In this document: positions 21,883 to 30,885 of the stretch, in pieces
Position numbering within the stretch: the first letter of the stretch is position 1
How the letters are laid out: each line of letters opens with the position of its first letter
NCBI RefSeq assembly: GCF_023935105.1
Contig: NZ_CP096040.1
Coordinates: forward strand, 1,054,001-1,118,000
Length of the DNA: 64,000 nucleotides
Origin: Caulobacter segnis
Lineage (GTDB): Bacteria > Pseudomonadota > Alphaproteobacteria > Caulobacterales > Caulobacteraceae
Direction of reading: 5' to 3'
Made by a program: the position numbers and the translations under genes
The notes under the pieces: model-generated
The model's input: the letters and a program-made list of their open reading frames with translations, nothing else
The model's database searches: none
What the model was told of the DNA's origin: nothing

Positions 21883-24717
21883 TTACCAGGACTTGGTGAT
21901 GGCCACGCCGTATAGACGTGGTTCGGCGGTGATCACGTTGGTGAACAGGCCCGAGCTGTCGTCGGTGGTGTAGGCGTCGACGATCGGGGTCTTGTTGCCG
22001 ATGTTCTTCACGTAGGCGTCGATCGACAGGCCCCACTCCGGCTTTTCCACCTTCAGGGTGATGTTGCCGTTGTCCCAGGCCTTCAGGCGGTCGTAGTCGG
22101 TGTTGTAGACGCGGGCGAACTGCTTGCTCTGGCGGTAGTAGTCGCCGCGCAGGGTCGCAGACCAGCCGCTCGAGAGCTCGAAGGTGTATTGGGCGCCGAC
22201 CGAGGTGGTCCAGTGCGGCGAGTTGGGCAGCTCGTTGCCCGACAGGTTCGCCGCCGTGCCTTCGATCGAATAACCGGCGCCGTAGGTGTAGAGGCCGGTG
22301 GCGTTGGCCAGGAAGGCGGCGGTCGGGGCGGGCAGGCCCGCGCCGCCCAGAGCGGCCGGGGTCGACAGGAACGCCTGGTAGGCCGCGGCGCCCGAGCAGG
22401 CCCAGGGCAGGGTTGCCCCCGCGCCCGCGCCCAGGATGGTGGCGACGCCGGCGGTGGACAGCACGCAGTTGGCGCCGACCGCCGACGAGTTCGGGCCCAC
22501 CTTCACGACCGTGTAGGCGGCGTTGGACTGGGTCCGGTTCATCGTGTCGATCGAGGTGACGCCGGCGCCGATCTTGGTGTGCAAATAGCCGATGTTGGCG
22601 TTGAGCTTGAGGTTGCGGACCGGCGACCAGATCGATTCCAGCTCGAAGCCGTACACCTTGGCGTCGACGTTCTCGTTGACCGAGGTGCGGTTGACGATCT
22701 TCGAGATCTGATAGCCCTGGTAGTCGTAGGCGAACCCGGTCGCGTTCAGCAGGACGCTGCCGCCCGCCAGGGTGTTCTTCGTGCCGATCTCGATCGCGTT
22801 GACGAATTCGGGAGCGAAGGTCTGCTTGATGCCGACCGAGTCCGCCGGAACGCCCGGATTGATGCCGCCGCCCTTATAGCCCTTGGAATAGAAGGCGTAG
22901 AGCAGGGTGTCGTCGGTGAAGCCCAGGTGGGCCTTGTAGTCGAAGCCGAAGCGGCCGGTCAGCTCGCTGAAGCGGGCGCGCTGGTCGGGGTTGGTCGGGT
23001 TCAGCGTCAGGCCGTAGCCGGGCGCGAGCAGCACGGTCGAGTAGTTCTTGACCGCCTTCTTGTCGCGGGTCTGGCGCAGGCCCAGGGTGAACTTCAGGTC
23101 CTCGTTGGCCTGCCAGTACAGTTCGCCGAACAGGGCGTCCGAGGTCAGGTTATAGGGCGTGCGGTTGTCATAGTAGTTGTGGCCGTCGCCGGTCGGCGTG
23201 GCCGCCGTATCGATGCCGATGCAGCGGGCGTTGGTCGCGGGGCTGCAGTTCGGATTGCCGGTGTTGGAGAAGTTCAGCGCCAGCGACGACAGGGTCAGCG
23301 AGTTGCCGATCACATAGTAGTCGGTGGTCGTGCGGTAGGTGAAGTGGATGCCGCCGACGTTGAAGTTCAGCGGGCCGTCGAAGGCCGACTGCAGGCGGAT
23401 TTCCTGGCTGAACTGCTCGGACCGGCCGGACGAGATGTCGATCGTCGTGAACTTGTTGGTGTTGCCGACCTGCGGGTCGTTGAAGAAGCCGCCGGGCGTG
23501 AACGGCGTGCTGTTGAAGGCGACCGGCGAGACGTTCCGGTTGTAGTCCTGCTTCGTGTAGACGCTGCCCTTGCTGTAGGCCGTCATCGACGTCAGCGTCA
23601 GTTGGTCGGACAGGTCGTAGTTCAGGGTGAACTGGTAGACGTTCGAGGACGATTGGTAGAGCGGATCCAGCGCCGTCTCGATCTCGCGCAGGTCCCTCGA
23701 GGTGGTGTCGCCGGCGTTGGCGTCGCCCGAGGTGAAGCCGAAGATGTTGCCCAGCAGGCCCGTCAGGGTGCCCGAGGTGTTGACCGTGCCATAGGCGGCG
23801 GCGTTGTACAGCGAGGCCGACAGACAGCCTTGTGTCAGGTAGCGGCGGGACGCGCCCGTGGGCACGCCGCCGACCGCGGCGGGACCGTCGTCCTTGGTGC
23901 ACAGCTGCTTGCCGGTGCGGGCGCGGCCGTCATCCTCGTGGAAGCGTTCCCACAGGAAGTTGGTGCGCAGCTTCTCGGTCGGATTGAACATCACCTGGAC
24001 GCGGGTCGAGTACAGGTCTCGGTCGTCGACGACGTGGTTGTTGAACGTGTTGGTGACGAAGCCGTCGCGTTTCAGCGTCGTGCCCGACAAGCGCACCGCC
24101 AGCTTGTCGCCGAAGATCGGCACGTTGACCATGCCGCGCAGCTTGACCGAATTGTAGTTGCCGTACTCGGCGCGGACATTGGCCTCGAACTGGTCGGTCG
24201 GCTTGGCGGTGATCACATTGACCACGCCGCCGGTGGCGTTGCGGCCGTACAGCGTGCCTTGCGGGCCGCGCAGCACTTCCACGCGCTCGACGTCGTAGAA
24301 CTCGGACTCGAACAGGTTGCCCGCCTGCATGGGGGCGTTGTTCATGTGGACGCCGACGCCCTGGTCGGCAGAGGCGCCGACGGCCTTGGCCCCGATGCCG
24401 CGGATCTGGAAGTTGAAGCTGTTGGTGAAGTTGCTGCGGGCGAAGGTGACGTTGGGGATCGCCTGCTGCAGGTTCGGGCCGCCGTCGATCTTCTGCGCTT
24501 CCAGACTGTCCTGGCTGAAGGCCGACACCGCGATCGGCACGTCCTGAAGCGCTTCTTCCTTCTTCTGAGCCGTGACCACCAGCTCCTCGATGACGGTAGT
24601 GTTCTGCTGGGCGGGCGGCTTGGCCTGCTGGGCGAAAGCGGGGACGGCGAGAGCCGAGATCGCGACCGCCGAAGCGCCCATGACCAAAAGGCTCCGCATA
24701 CGCAGAGTTTGCGACAT
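21883..24717 (-). CDS. TonB-dependent outer-membrane receptor
   Basis: 944 residues. A signal peptide ends at AFAQQA; then comes a TonB-box-like VIEELVVTAQKKEE and the plug domain (DVPIAVSAFSQDSLEAQKI ... VEVLRGPQGTLYGRNATGGVVNVITAKP). The rest is a 22-strand-type barrel with the family's F/YSKGYKGGGINPG motif near residue 620, ending in ITKSW (aromatic terminus for BAM insertion). Such receptors import scarce, bulky nutrients; this VVTAQ/DVPIAV subfamily is expanded in Caulobacter and sphingomonads and does not specify the substrate. It stands alone with its own promoter and terminator. Confidence 0.93.
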   Translation of the reverse strand: MSQTLRMRSLLVMGASAVAISALAVPAFAQQAKPPAQQNTTVIEELVVTAQKKEEALQDVPIAVSAFSQDSLEAQKIDGGPNLQQAIPNVTFARSNFTNSFNFQIRGIGAKAVGASADQGVGVHMNNAPMQAGNLFESEFYDVERVEVLRGPQGTLYGRNATGGVVNVITAKPTDQFEANVRAEYGNYNSVKLRGMVNVPIFGDKLAVRLSGTTLKRDGFVTNTFNNHVVDDRDLYSTRVQVMFNPTEKLRTNFLWERFHEDDGRARTGKQLCTKDDGPAAVGGVPTGASRRYLTQGCLSASLYNAAAYGTVNTSGTLTGLLGNIFGFTSGDANAGDTTSRDLREIETALDPLYQSSSNVYQFTLNYDLSDQLTLTSMTAYSKGSVYTKQDYNRNVSPVAFNSTPFTPGGFFNDPQVGNTNKFTTIDISSGRSEQFSQEIRLQSAFDGPLNFNVGGIHFTYRTTTDYYVIGNSLTLSSLALNFSNTGNPNCSPATNARCIGIDTAATPTGDGHNYYDNRTPYNLTSDALFGELYWQANEDLKFTLGLRQTRDKKAVKNYSTVLLAPGYGLTLNPTNPDQRARFSELTGRFGFDYKAHLGFTDDTLLYAFYSKGYKGGGINPGVPADSVGIKQTFAPEFVNAIEIGTKNTLAGGSVLLNATGFAYDYQGYQISKIVNRTSVNENVDAKVYGFELESIWSPVRNLKLNANIGYLHTKIGAGVTSIDTMNRTQSNAAYTVVKVGPNSSAVGANCVLSTAGVATILGAGAGATLPWACSGAAAYQAFLSTPAALGGAGLPAPTAAFLANATGLYTYGAGYSIEGTAANLSGNELPNSPHWTTSVGAQYTFELSSGWSATLRGDYYRQSKQFARVYNTDYDRLKAWDNGNITLKVEKPEWGLSIDAYVKNIGNKTPIVDAYTTDDSSGLFTNVITAEPRLYGVAITKSW

Positions 24718-25204
24718 TGAATTCCCTCCCTGGACCCGGGCGGCGCCTTATGGGTGGAGCCTGCGAGGGTCGGTGTTTCCTCGGCGCCGTACTGTTTTTC
24801 ACCACGCGGGCGTACGGCGAGCCCCTCGCAGCATTGGGAGATTGCATACTTGCGTTTGAAAGCTGTCAACTGGCCTGATCGTAAGTGAACAGCGATAGGT
24901 TACAGCTTTTCACTTTCCGGGAGGTGGTGTTATCCTGGGTGTGGCAAGTTCACGACGCATTAGAAGGTCGGGTTTGTCGTTTCCGTAGCGTAACCTCGAC
25001 GATCGAGTCGCGCCTGTGTCCAGCAATAGCAGCGCTAAGGCTTAATTCGTGGGCGAAAGACTTCGTCATCGTTCGTCGTCGGAGTATCGCGCGGATCGCG
25101 GCCGCGACACCCGCGCTGTTCCGGGGTGGCCTTGCCTCGTGTAGAGGAGGGCCCATGTTCCCCGTCCTTCAAGCCTTCCCCATCCTTCAGGTCGAGACCC
25201 TCGC
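24718..25204. other. 487-bp intergenic region between the TonB receptor and queC
   Basis: It is more A/T-rich than the rest of the window. It holds the receptor's promoter near 24843-24869. The short ORFs in it show no domain pattern, and the longest (24885-25208) would overlap queC. I could not fit a preQ1 riboswitch to the bases before queC. Otherwise I see nothing identifiable. Confidence 0.5.
24843..24869 (-). promoter_or_regulatory. Sigma-70-like promoter of the TonB receptor
   Basis: On the minus strand TTGACA (24869-24864) is followed after 15 bases by TATGCA (24848-24843). The 126-base leader to the ATG at 24717 is long enough to hold further control. Confidence 0.5.
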
Positions 25205-25933
25205 ATGAGCCCCCGCGAGACCAATGCCGCGCTTGTTCTGTTTTCCGGCGGCCAGGACAGCAGCGTCTGCCTGGCCTGGGCGCTCGAGCGCTACGCGCGG
25301 GTCGAGACGGTCGGCTTCGACTACGGCCAGCGCCATTCGATCGAGATGGAGGCCCGTCAGGCCGTGCGCCGCGAAGTGGCCGCCCGCTTTCCGCACTGGG
25401 CCGACCGCCTGGGCGAGGACCATGTGCTGGACATCAGGAGCTTCGGCCAGGTCGCCCAGTCGGCCCTGACCGCCGACCGGGCCATCGAGATGACCGAGCG
25501 CGGCCTGCCCTCGACCTTCGTGCCGGGGCGTAATCTGGTGTTCCTGATCTACGCCGCCGCCCTGGCCGACCGGCGAGGCGTCGAGGCCCTGATCGGCGGC
25601 ATGTGCGAGACCGACTTCTCGGGCTATCCCGACTGTCGCCGCGACACGATGGACGCCATGCAGAGCGCCCTGAACCTGGGCATGGACCGGGCTTTCCGCA
25701 TCGAGACGCCGCTGATGTGGCTGACCAAGGCCCAGACCTGGGCCCTGGCCAAGACGCTGGGCGGCGAGGACCTGGTCCGGCTGATCGTCGAGGAGAGCCA
25801 TACCTGCTACCAGGGCGAACGCGGCCAGCTGCACGCTTGGGGCCACGGCTGCGGGACCTGCCCGGCGTGCGAGCTGCGCGAGAAGGGCTACGTCGAGTGG
25901 GACGCGGCGGGGCGCGAAGCGCTCGCCCAATGA
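25205..25933 (+). CDS. queC: 7-cyano-7-deazaguanine synthase
   Basis: 242 residues; converts 7-carboxy-7-deazaguanine to preQ0 with ATP and ammonia in queuosine synthesis. Seen: the PP-loop [16 protein letters not shown] at residue 10, [39 protein letters not shown], and the zinc-binding cysteines of ESHTCYQG and [14 protein letters not shown]. It overlaps queE by ATGA, and queD follows closely, giving a three-gene queuosine cluster. Confidence 0.96.
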   Translation: MSPRETNAALVLFSGGQDSSVCLAWALERYARVETVGFDYGQRHSIEMEARQAVRREVAARFPHWADRLGEDHVLDIRSFGQVAQSALTADRAIEMTERGLPSTFVPGRNLVFLIYAAALADRRGVEALIGGMCETDFSGYPDCRRDTMDAMQSALNLGMDRAFRIETPLMWLTKAQTWALAKTLGGEDLVRLIVEESHTCYQGERGQLHAWGHGCGTCPACELREKGYVEWDAAGREALAQ

Positions 25934-26562
25934 CCTACTCCGTAAAAGAGATCTTCCTGACCCTGCAGGGCGAGGGCGGCCAGGCGGGCAAGGCGGCGGT
26001 GTTCTGCCGCTTTTCCGGCTGCAACCTATGGACCGGCCGTGAGCAGGACCGGGCCAAGGCCGTCTGCACCTTCTGCGACACAGACTTCGTCGGCACGGAC
26101 GGCGAGAACGGCGGCAAGTTCGCCACGGCCGAGGCCCTGGCGGCGGCGGTCGAGGCCCAGTGGACCGGTGGGCCGGACGACCGCCTGGTGGTCTGCACGG
26201 GCGGCGAGCCGTTCCTGCAGCTGGACGAGGCGGCGATCAAGGCGCTGCACGCGCGGGGTTTCCAGATCGCGGTGGAGAGCAACGGCACGCTCGCGGCCCC
26301 GGCCGGGATCGACTGGATCTGCATCAGCCCCAAGGCCGACGCCCCGGTGGTCCAGACCTCGGGCCAGGAGCTGAAGCTGGTCTTCCCGCAGGACAAGGCC
26401 ATGCCGGAGCGCTTCGCGGGCTTGGATTTCGAGCGCTTCTACCTGCAGCCGATGGACGGGCCGGACCGCGACAGGAACACGCAATTGGCGGTCGCCTATT
26501 GCCTTTCGCACCCACAATGGCGTTTAAGCGTCCAAACGCACAAATATCTCGGCCTGCCCTGA
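25930..26562 (+). CDS. queE: 7-carboxy-7-deazaguanine synthase
   Basis: 210 residues, a small radical-SAM enzyme converting 6-carboxytetrahydropterin to 7-carboxy-7-deazaguanine. The N-terminus [29 protein letters not shown] contains the first cluster cysteine; CTFCDTDF supplies the others in the longer-spaced QueE version of the radical-SAM motif. GGEPFLQLD (SAM contact) and ESNGTL follow. The start ATG overlaps the queC stop (ATGA). Confidence 0.95.
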   Translation: MTYSVKEIFLTLQGEGGQAGKAAVFCRFSGCNLWTGREQDRAKAVCTFCDTDFVGTDGENGGKFATAEALAAAVEAQWTGGPDDRLVVCTGGEPFLQLDEAAIKALHARGFQIAVESNGTLAAPAGIDWICISPKADAPVVQTSGQELKLVFPQDKAMPERFAGLDFERFYLQPMDGPDRDRNTQLAVAYCLSHPQWRLSVQTHKYLGLP

Positions 26563-26635
26563 CGGATAAGGCGCGCGACTTGGTGACAGGGTCGTTGCGC
26601 TAGAGCCTCCCAGGCCTAGTCAAAAGAAGTCACAG

Positions 26636-27001
26636 ATGAAGCCCGTCTTCGAGATCACGAAGGCCGCGTTCTTCGACGCGGCCCATTTCATCGAGCAGGG
26701 TCCGACGGACCACCGCTATCGCAAGCTGCACGGCCACTCGTTCAAGGTCGAGGTCAGCGTGCGCGGCGAGATGAGCGAAGAGGGCTGGGTCGCCGACCTG
26801 GAGACCCTGGACGTGGCGCTGAAGGCCGTCGCGGCCGAGCTGGACCATGGCCTGCTCAACGACAAGCCGGGCCTGGAAGTCCCGACCCTGGAACGCCTGT
26901 GCCTCTATTTCGCCGAGCGCCTGAAGGTCCAGTTCCCGGGCCTGTCGCGCGTGGAGCTGTCGCGCCCCACGATCGGCGAGCGCTGCGCGCTGGTGGTGTA
27001 G
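26636..27001 (+). CDS. queD: 6-carboxytetrahydropterin synthase-like protein, variant active site
   Basis: 121 residues of the PTPS/QueD T-fold. Zinc ligands are kept (FFDAAHF His; LHGHSF two His), as are the Asp-His pair (LDHGLLND). However, the catalytic Cys that normally sits four residues before HGH (C-x3-HGH) is Tyr here (HRYRKLHGH), and the C-terminal Glu of the K-E-T motif is not evident (LSRPTIGERC). Its place after queC and queE says it should make carboxytetrahydropterin for queuosine; the substitutions leave that open. A GCTAGAGC element about 30-40 bases upstream suggests its own promoter. Confidence 0.85.
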   Translation: MKPVFEITKAAFFDAAHFIEQGPTDHRYRKLHGHSFKVEVSVRGEMSEEGWVADLETLDVALKAVAAELDHGLLNDKPGLEVPTLERLCLYFAERLKVQFPGLSRVELSRPTIGERCALVV

Positions 27002-27009
27002 ACTGAATT

Positions 27010-27118
27010 CTCCTCCCCCTTCGGGGGAGGTGGCCCGGAGGGCCGGAGGGGGCAGCTCGGCCCAGGCCGCATTAGCCCCCTCAGTCGGCTTCGCCGACAG
27101 CTCCCCCGGAGGGGAGCA
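27010..27118. repeat. Composite hairpin repeat (family A), paired inverted units
   Basis: The left unit has CTCCCCC-TTC-GGGGGAG, then GGCCC-GGA-GGGCC, then GGAGGGGGC. The right unit is the same design in inverse orientation, with the hairpin GTCGGC-GAA-GCCGAC read on the minus strand. It lies between convergent genes (queD and the small lipoprotein). Confidence 0.8.
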
Positions 27119-27123
27119 GATTT

Positions 27124-27333
27124 CTAGCGCTCCGCGCGGTCCTTCTTCCCGTCGCCCGGGATCACCGCCTTGCCGGTGGCGACCACGGCCTTGCCGGCGC
27201 CGCCGACGACCGCGCCGGTGACGCCGATGGCCGCGCCGGCCACCGTGCCCACGGCGGCGGCGACGCAGGCCGTCTGCGAGGTCGCGACGATCGCGAGGAG
27301 GACAGCCAAGGGCGCCAGGCGGGAAAGAGTCAT
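27124..27333 (-). CDS. Small Gly/Ala-rich lipoprotein-like membrane protein
   Basis: 69 residues, no named family. A hydrophobic signal (LAPLAVLLAIVATSQTAC) ends at a possible lipidation Cys, though the lipobox is not canonical (Gln at -3). It is followed by a glycine-zipper-like run (VGTVAGAAIGVTGAVVGG) and a charged tail. Such proteins sit in the envelope. The ATG at 27333 is preferred over a GTG four codons earlier. Confidence 0.6.
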   Translation of the reverse strand: MTLSRLAPLAVLLAIVATSQTACVAAAVGTVAGAAIGVTGAVVGGAGKAVVATGKAVIPGDGKKDRAER

Positions 27334-27419
27334 GGTGAAGCTCACAAAACGCTGTTCACCAGGTTCTACCGGGCGAAGGGTTTAAAATCTCCGCGTCGGA
27401 TGGCCGCGCCGTGGCGATT

Positions 27420-27977
27420 CTAGGCCCGAGGCGTGTGCTTCGGGCTCTGGAAGACGTCCACATAGGTCACGCCCCGGTCTTCGTCGCGCCGCCGGTCGCC
27501 CTGGTAGCGGGCGTCGTCGCGGCGGCGGCGGTCGGGGCCGACATAGGCCTGGCTGCGCACGAACGCGCGGGGGTTCTCGATCAGCAGGCCGAGGCGATGC
27601 ACGACCCCGCGCGCGGTGACCGGCTTGGCCAGGAATTCGTTGACCCCGGCGTCGCGCGCCTCGTGCACCCGGCGCTCGGTCGAGTGGCCGGTGATCATCA
27701 CGATCGGGCAGAACGGATTGGGGCTGTCGGGCGAGCGGCGGACCAGGTTGACGAACTCGATGCCGTCCAGGCCCTTCATCGACAGGTCGGTAAACACCAC
27801 GTCGACGGCGACCTTGCGCAGGATCGCCAGGGCCTCGGTCCCGTCGACCGCCTCGTAGACCTGGCGAACGCCGACGGCGCGCAGGATCTCGATCAACAGC
27901 AGCCGCATGTGCGGATTGTCGTCGACCAGCAGAATCTTCAGCAGATCGAACCGCACGCGCCGAGCCCCCTCCGCCAT
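27420..27977 (-). CDS. CheY-like response regulator with C-terminal tail
   Basis: 185 residues: one receiver domain, ILLVDDNPHMRLLLIEILRA, DVVFTDLSMKGLDG (phospho-Asp), IVMITGH and FLAKPVT (Lys), then a basic tail with YVGPDRRRRDD and YQGDRRRDED. No output domain, so it acts by protein contact. The tail type is common in Caulobacter single-domain regulators. No kinase is adjacent; chorismate synthase lies upstream on the same strand 160 bp away. Confidence 0.88.
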   Translation of the reverse strand: MAEGARRVRFDLLKILLVDDNPHMRLLLIEILRAVGVRQVYEAVDGTEALAILRKVAVDVVFTDLSMKGLDGIEFVNLVRRSPDSPNPFCPIVMITGHSTERRVHEARDAGVNEFLAKPVTARGVVHRLGLLIENPRAFVRSQAYVGPDRRRRDDARYQGDRRRDEDRGVTYVDVFQSPKHTPRA

Positions 27978-28136
27978 CGCGTCCTGGATTTCAGCAACCT
28001 ATGCGGGTTGTTCCCCATCCCGAAGCTTGCTTCGGCGAGCCTTTACGCTTGCGAACATGGGCGCGTCAATCGAAAAGCCGAGATAAATCAGAGGTAAGAC
28101 CAATGTAACCGAAGTTCTTTGACCTCTGTTCTCCAA

Positions 28137-29255
28137 CTATCGGCTCTCGCCAGGCGCGAACACGCGTCCGCCGGTTTGGCCGCGATGGCGCAGGAAGGCG
28201 TCGGCCAGCACGCAGGCGGTCATCGCCTCGACCACCGGCACGCCGCGAATGCCCACGCACGGATCGTGGCGGCCCTTGGTGCGCAGGTCGATCTGCTCGC
28301 CGGCCTCATTGACGGTCTGGCGGGGGATCAGGATCGACGAGGTCGGCTTGAAGGCCACGCGGGCCACCACCGGCTGGCTCGTCGAGAGGCCGCCCAGCAC
28401 GCCGCCGGCGTGGTTGGACAGGAACACCGGCTGGCCATCCTCGCCCATCCGCATGGCGTCGGCATTGTCCTCGCCGGTCAGGGCGGCGCTGGCGAAACCC
28501 TCGCCGATCTCGACGCCCTTGGCGGCGTTGATCGACATCAGGGCGGCGGCCAGTTCGGCGTCCAGCTTTCCGTACAGCGGCGCGCCCCAGCCGGCCGGCA
28601 CGCCCGTGGCCTCGACCTCGACGATGGCGCCGGTCGACGAGCCGGCCTTGCGGATGGTCTCCAGGTGCTCTTCCCAGACCGGGATGATGGCGGCGTCCGG
28701 CGACCAGTAGGGATTCTGCTCGGTCTGAGCCCAGTCCCAGTTGTCGCGGTTGATGGCGTGCGGGCCGATCTGGACCAGGGCGGCGCGGATCGTCACGCCG
28801 GGGATCACCAGCCGCGCCACCGCGCCGGCCGCCACCCGCGCGGCGGTCTCGCGCGCCGAGCTGCGGCCGCCGCCGCGATAGTCGCGGACGCCGTACTTGG
28901 CGAAATAGGGATAGTCGGCGTGGCCCGGGCGGAAGGCCTGGGCGATCTCGCCATAGTCCTTGCTGCGCTGGTCGGTGTTCTCGATCATCAGGCTGATCGG
29001 CGTTCCGGTCGTGCGCTGGCCGTCGGTGCGCTCGTCCTCGAACACGCCGGACAGGATCCTCACCGCGTCAGGCTCCTGGCGCTGGGTGACGAACTTGCCC
29101 TGGCCGGGACGGCGCTTGTCGAGGAACGCCTGGATCATCTCCGCCGTCAGGGCGATGCCCGGCGGCACGCCGTCGACGACGCAGCCCAGGGCCGGGCCGT
29201 GGCTTTCGCCCCAGGTGGTGACGCGGAACAGGTGACCGAAGGTGTTGTGCGACAT
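28137..29255 (-). CDS. aroC: Chorismate synthase
   Basis: 372 residues; last step of the shikimate pathway, EPSP to chorismate, with reduced FMN as cofactor. Seen: [19 protein letters not shown] at residue 17, [52 protein letters not shown] and [29 protein letters not shown], all family signatures. The ATG at 29255 gives MSHNTFG, the standard N-terminus. Confidence 0.97.
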   Translation of the reverse strand: MSHNTFGHLFRVTTWGESHGPALGCVVDGVPPGIALTAEMIQAFLDKRRPGQGKFVTQRQEPDAVRILSGVFEDERTDGQRTTGTPISLMIENTDQRSKDYGEIAQAFRPGHADYPYFAKYGVRDYRGGGRSSARETAARVAAGAVARLVIPGVTIRAALVQIGPHAINRDNWDWAQTEQNPYWSPDAAIIPVWEEHLETIRKAGSSTGAIVEVEATGVPAGWGAPLYGKLDAELAAALMSINAAKGVEIGEGFASAALTGEDNADAMRMGEDGQPVFLSNHAGGVLGGLSTSQPVVARVAFKPTSSILIPRQTVNEAGEQIDLRTKGRHDPCVGIRGVPVVEAMTACVLADAFLRHRGQTGGRVFAPGESR

Positions 29256-29310
29256 GGGGCGGGGTTTAGCCGAAAGCTGGGCGCGTCGCAAAAGGGGGGA
29301 TGAGCTTGCT

Positions 29311-29417
29311 CACTTGCCCCCTCCGGGCCTGCGGCCCTCCTCCCCCGGAGGGGAAAGAAGGGCGCTTCCTTCCGCCCGCCTTTGGGGGCGGACGATCGCG
29401 AAGCGATCAGGTGGGGG
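29311..29417. repeat. Composite hairpin repeat (family A), long form
   Basis: Opens with CACTTGCCCCC and contains GGGCC-TGC-GGCCC and GATCGC-GAA-GCGATC, then AGGTGGGGG. In the copies at 49.3 and 63.6 kb the matching stems are GCGC/GCGC and GACCGC/GCGGTC, so both arms changed together. It lies between the pectate-lyase-like gene and aroC, which are same-strand. Confidence 0.8.
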
Positions 29418-29432
29418 TTCCGAGCTGGCCGT

Positions 29433-30785
29433 TTATCCTCGCACCTTGGCCGCCTCGGCCAGATAGAGCTCAAGGTTCGTCCAGCCCGAACCGTCCTTGG
29501 CCAGCAGCGCGCCGTCGGTCCTCTTCGGATCCAGGCCGTGGGCCTTCTCCCAGGCGTCGGGCATGCCATCCCCATCCGTATCCTTGGCCGCCTTGCCCGC
29601 CGGCAGTTCTGGCCAGCCGCCGACATCGGCCTGGGTGTTGATCACCTGGCCGGTGCGGGTCTTGACGCCTTCCAGGATCCGCTTGTCGACCGGGTCGCGC
29701 CATACCGAGGCGCCGGCGTCGGCCAGGACGTGGGCGTAGGCCTTGTCGGCCGGCTCGGGCGTCACCGGCGCGACGTCGACCGGGGCGGCCAGGCGATAGC
29801 CGGCGGGCTCGGGGATGGTGAAGGTCACCAGGCTCCAGGGATCGGCCGGGATCACGCCGTCCATGCTGTTGCCGGCGAAGTACGCTTTCGCCAGCGTATC
29901 GCTTTCCTTGAAGGCGATGGCCTTCTGCGTGTTCGGGCCGGGGATGTAGGCGTTGTCGACGAAGTTGTAGGCCGACAGCGTGGCCTTGTCGGCGTTGTAG
30001 CCCGACTTGTCGCTTCCCCAGTTGTAGAAGACGTTCGAGCGGAAATCGAAGAACGCCCCGACCGGATCCTTGTCCGGCCCCTCGTAATTGCCGGGACGCG
30101 GGGCGCGGGCCATGTGGTTGGCCCACAGGTTGTGGTGGAAGCTGATCCTCGACCCGTCGCCGCCTCGGATCAGGCTGCCATAGCCGTGGTCGCCCTTGAC
30201 GTGGATCGAGTGGGCCAGGCTCTCGGCGATGATCGACCACTGGACGGTCAGGTCATGGAAGCCTTGGCCCGGTTTGTCGTAGCGAGCCGAGGCCGAGAGG
30301 GTCTCGTCGACCGACCAACTGGCCGAGACGTGGTCCAGAATGATCCGGCGGCCGCCCGAGATCCAGATCGCGTCGCCCTCGACCTTGCTCTCCGCGCCCA
30401 GGCGCGAGCGGATGAAGCAGATGATCACGTCGTCGGCGCCAACGACCAGGGTCTGGTCGCGCAGGGTGATCCCGCCACCCGGCGCGGTCTGGCCGGCGAT
30501 GGTGATCTGGCCGTTGCTGATCTTGAGTTCGCGCTTCAGCGGGATCGTGCCGGCGACGTCGAACACGACCGTGCGCGGGCCGGTGGCGGCGATCGCGGCG
30601 CGCAGGGATCCGGGGCCGTCGTCGTTCAGGTTGGTGACGTGGATCACCGCCCCGCCCCGGCCGCCGGCGCTGAAGCGGCCCGCGCCCTCGGCGCCGGGGA
30701 AGGCCAACTGCTCCCCCGCGAAGACCGGACCGGCCGCGAGAGCCAGGGCGAGCGCGCCGGCGGCGCGAAGAGAGCGAGCGTGCAT
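29433..30785 (-). CDS. Secreted pectate lyase-like parallel beta-helix protein
   Basis: 450 residues. A signal peptide ends at GPVFAGE. The body has the polysaccharide lyase family 1-like layout: FPGAEGAGRFSAGGRGG, VIHVTNLNDDGPGSLRAAI, RTVVFDVAGTI, repeated beta-helix rungs (IIFxxxR, LDHVSASWSVDE) and RISFHHNLWANHMARAPR with the conserved Arg near the cleft. The C-terminus carries an Asp-rich calcium/type-3-repeat segment (DTDGDGMPDAWEKAHGLDP). It probably degrades pectin-like plant polysaccharide; enzyme activity is inferred. No uptake genes lie adjacent. Confidence 0.85.
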   Translation of the reverse strand: MHARSLRAAGALALALAAGPVFAGEQLAFPGAEGAGRFSAGGRGGAVIHVTNLNDDGPGSLRAAIAATGPRTVVFDVAGTIPLKRELKISNGQITIAGQTAPGGGITLRDQTLVVGADDVIICFIRSRLGAESKVEGDAIWISGGRRIILDHVSASWSVDETLSASARYDKPGQGFHDLTVQWSIIAESLAHSIHVKGDHGYGSLIRGGDGSRISFHHNLWANHMARAPRPGNYEGPDKDPVGAFFDFRSNVFYNWGSDKSGYNADKATLSAYNFVDNAYIPGPNTQKAIAFKESDTLAKAYFAGNSMDGVIPADPWSLVTFTIPEPAGYRLAAPVDVAPVTPEPADKAYAHVLADAGASVWRDPVDKRILEGVKTRTGQVINTQADVGGWPELPAGKAAKDTDGDGMPDAWEKAHGLDPKRTDGALLAKDGSGWTNLELYLAEAAKVRG

Positions 30786-30801
30786 GGTCCATCCCCGAAG
30801 C

Positions 30802-30828
30802 GACGGCGACGTGCTTGGCGTCGCCGTC
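30802..30828. other. 9-bp stem-loop between the M56 and pectate-lyase genes
   Basis: GACGGCGAC (30802-30810) pairs with GTCGCCGTC (30820-30828) over a 9-base loop. No T-run follows on either strand; it may still stop or stabilise the upstream M56 transcript. Confidence 0.4.
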
Positions 30829-30885
30829 TGATCAGGGCTGAAAATGCAGAGCGAAACCGGCTTTGTCCACCGGTGTCATTCGCCT

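Noticed and set aside
20045..21973. Long plus-strand open frame opposite the CBS/pseudokinase/receiver gene
   Set aside because: No domain text; the minus strand carries a complete receiver domain.
22189..24720. Long plus-strand open frame opposite the TonB receptor
   Set aside because: Shadow composition, no start signal, and a clear receptor on the other strand.
25100..25204. preQ1 riboswitch ahead of queC
   Set aside because: I could not find a preQ1-like loop followed by the A-rich tail; no structure fits convincingly.
24885..25208. 107-codon plus-strand frame in the gap before queC
   Set aside because: No ribosome site or family pattern and it overlaps the queC start.
29311..29417. 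Transposon-like MITE at each long family A repeat
   Set aside because: No target-site duplication could be recognised around the copies, and no transposase is in the window.
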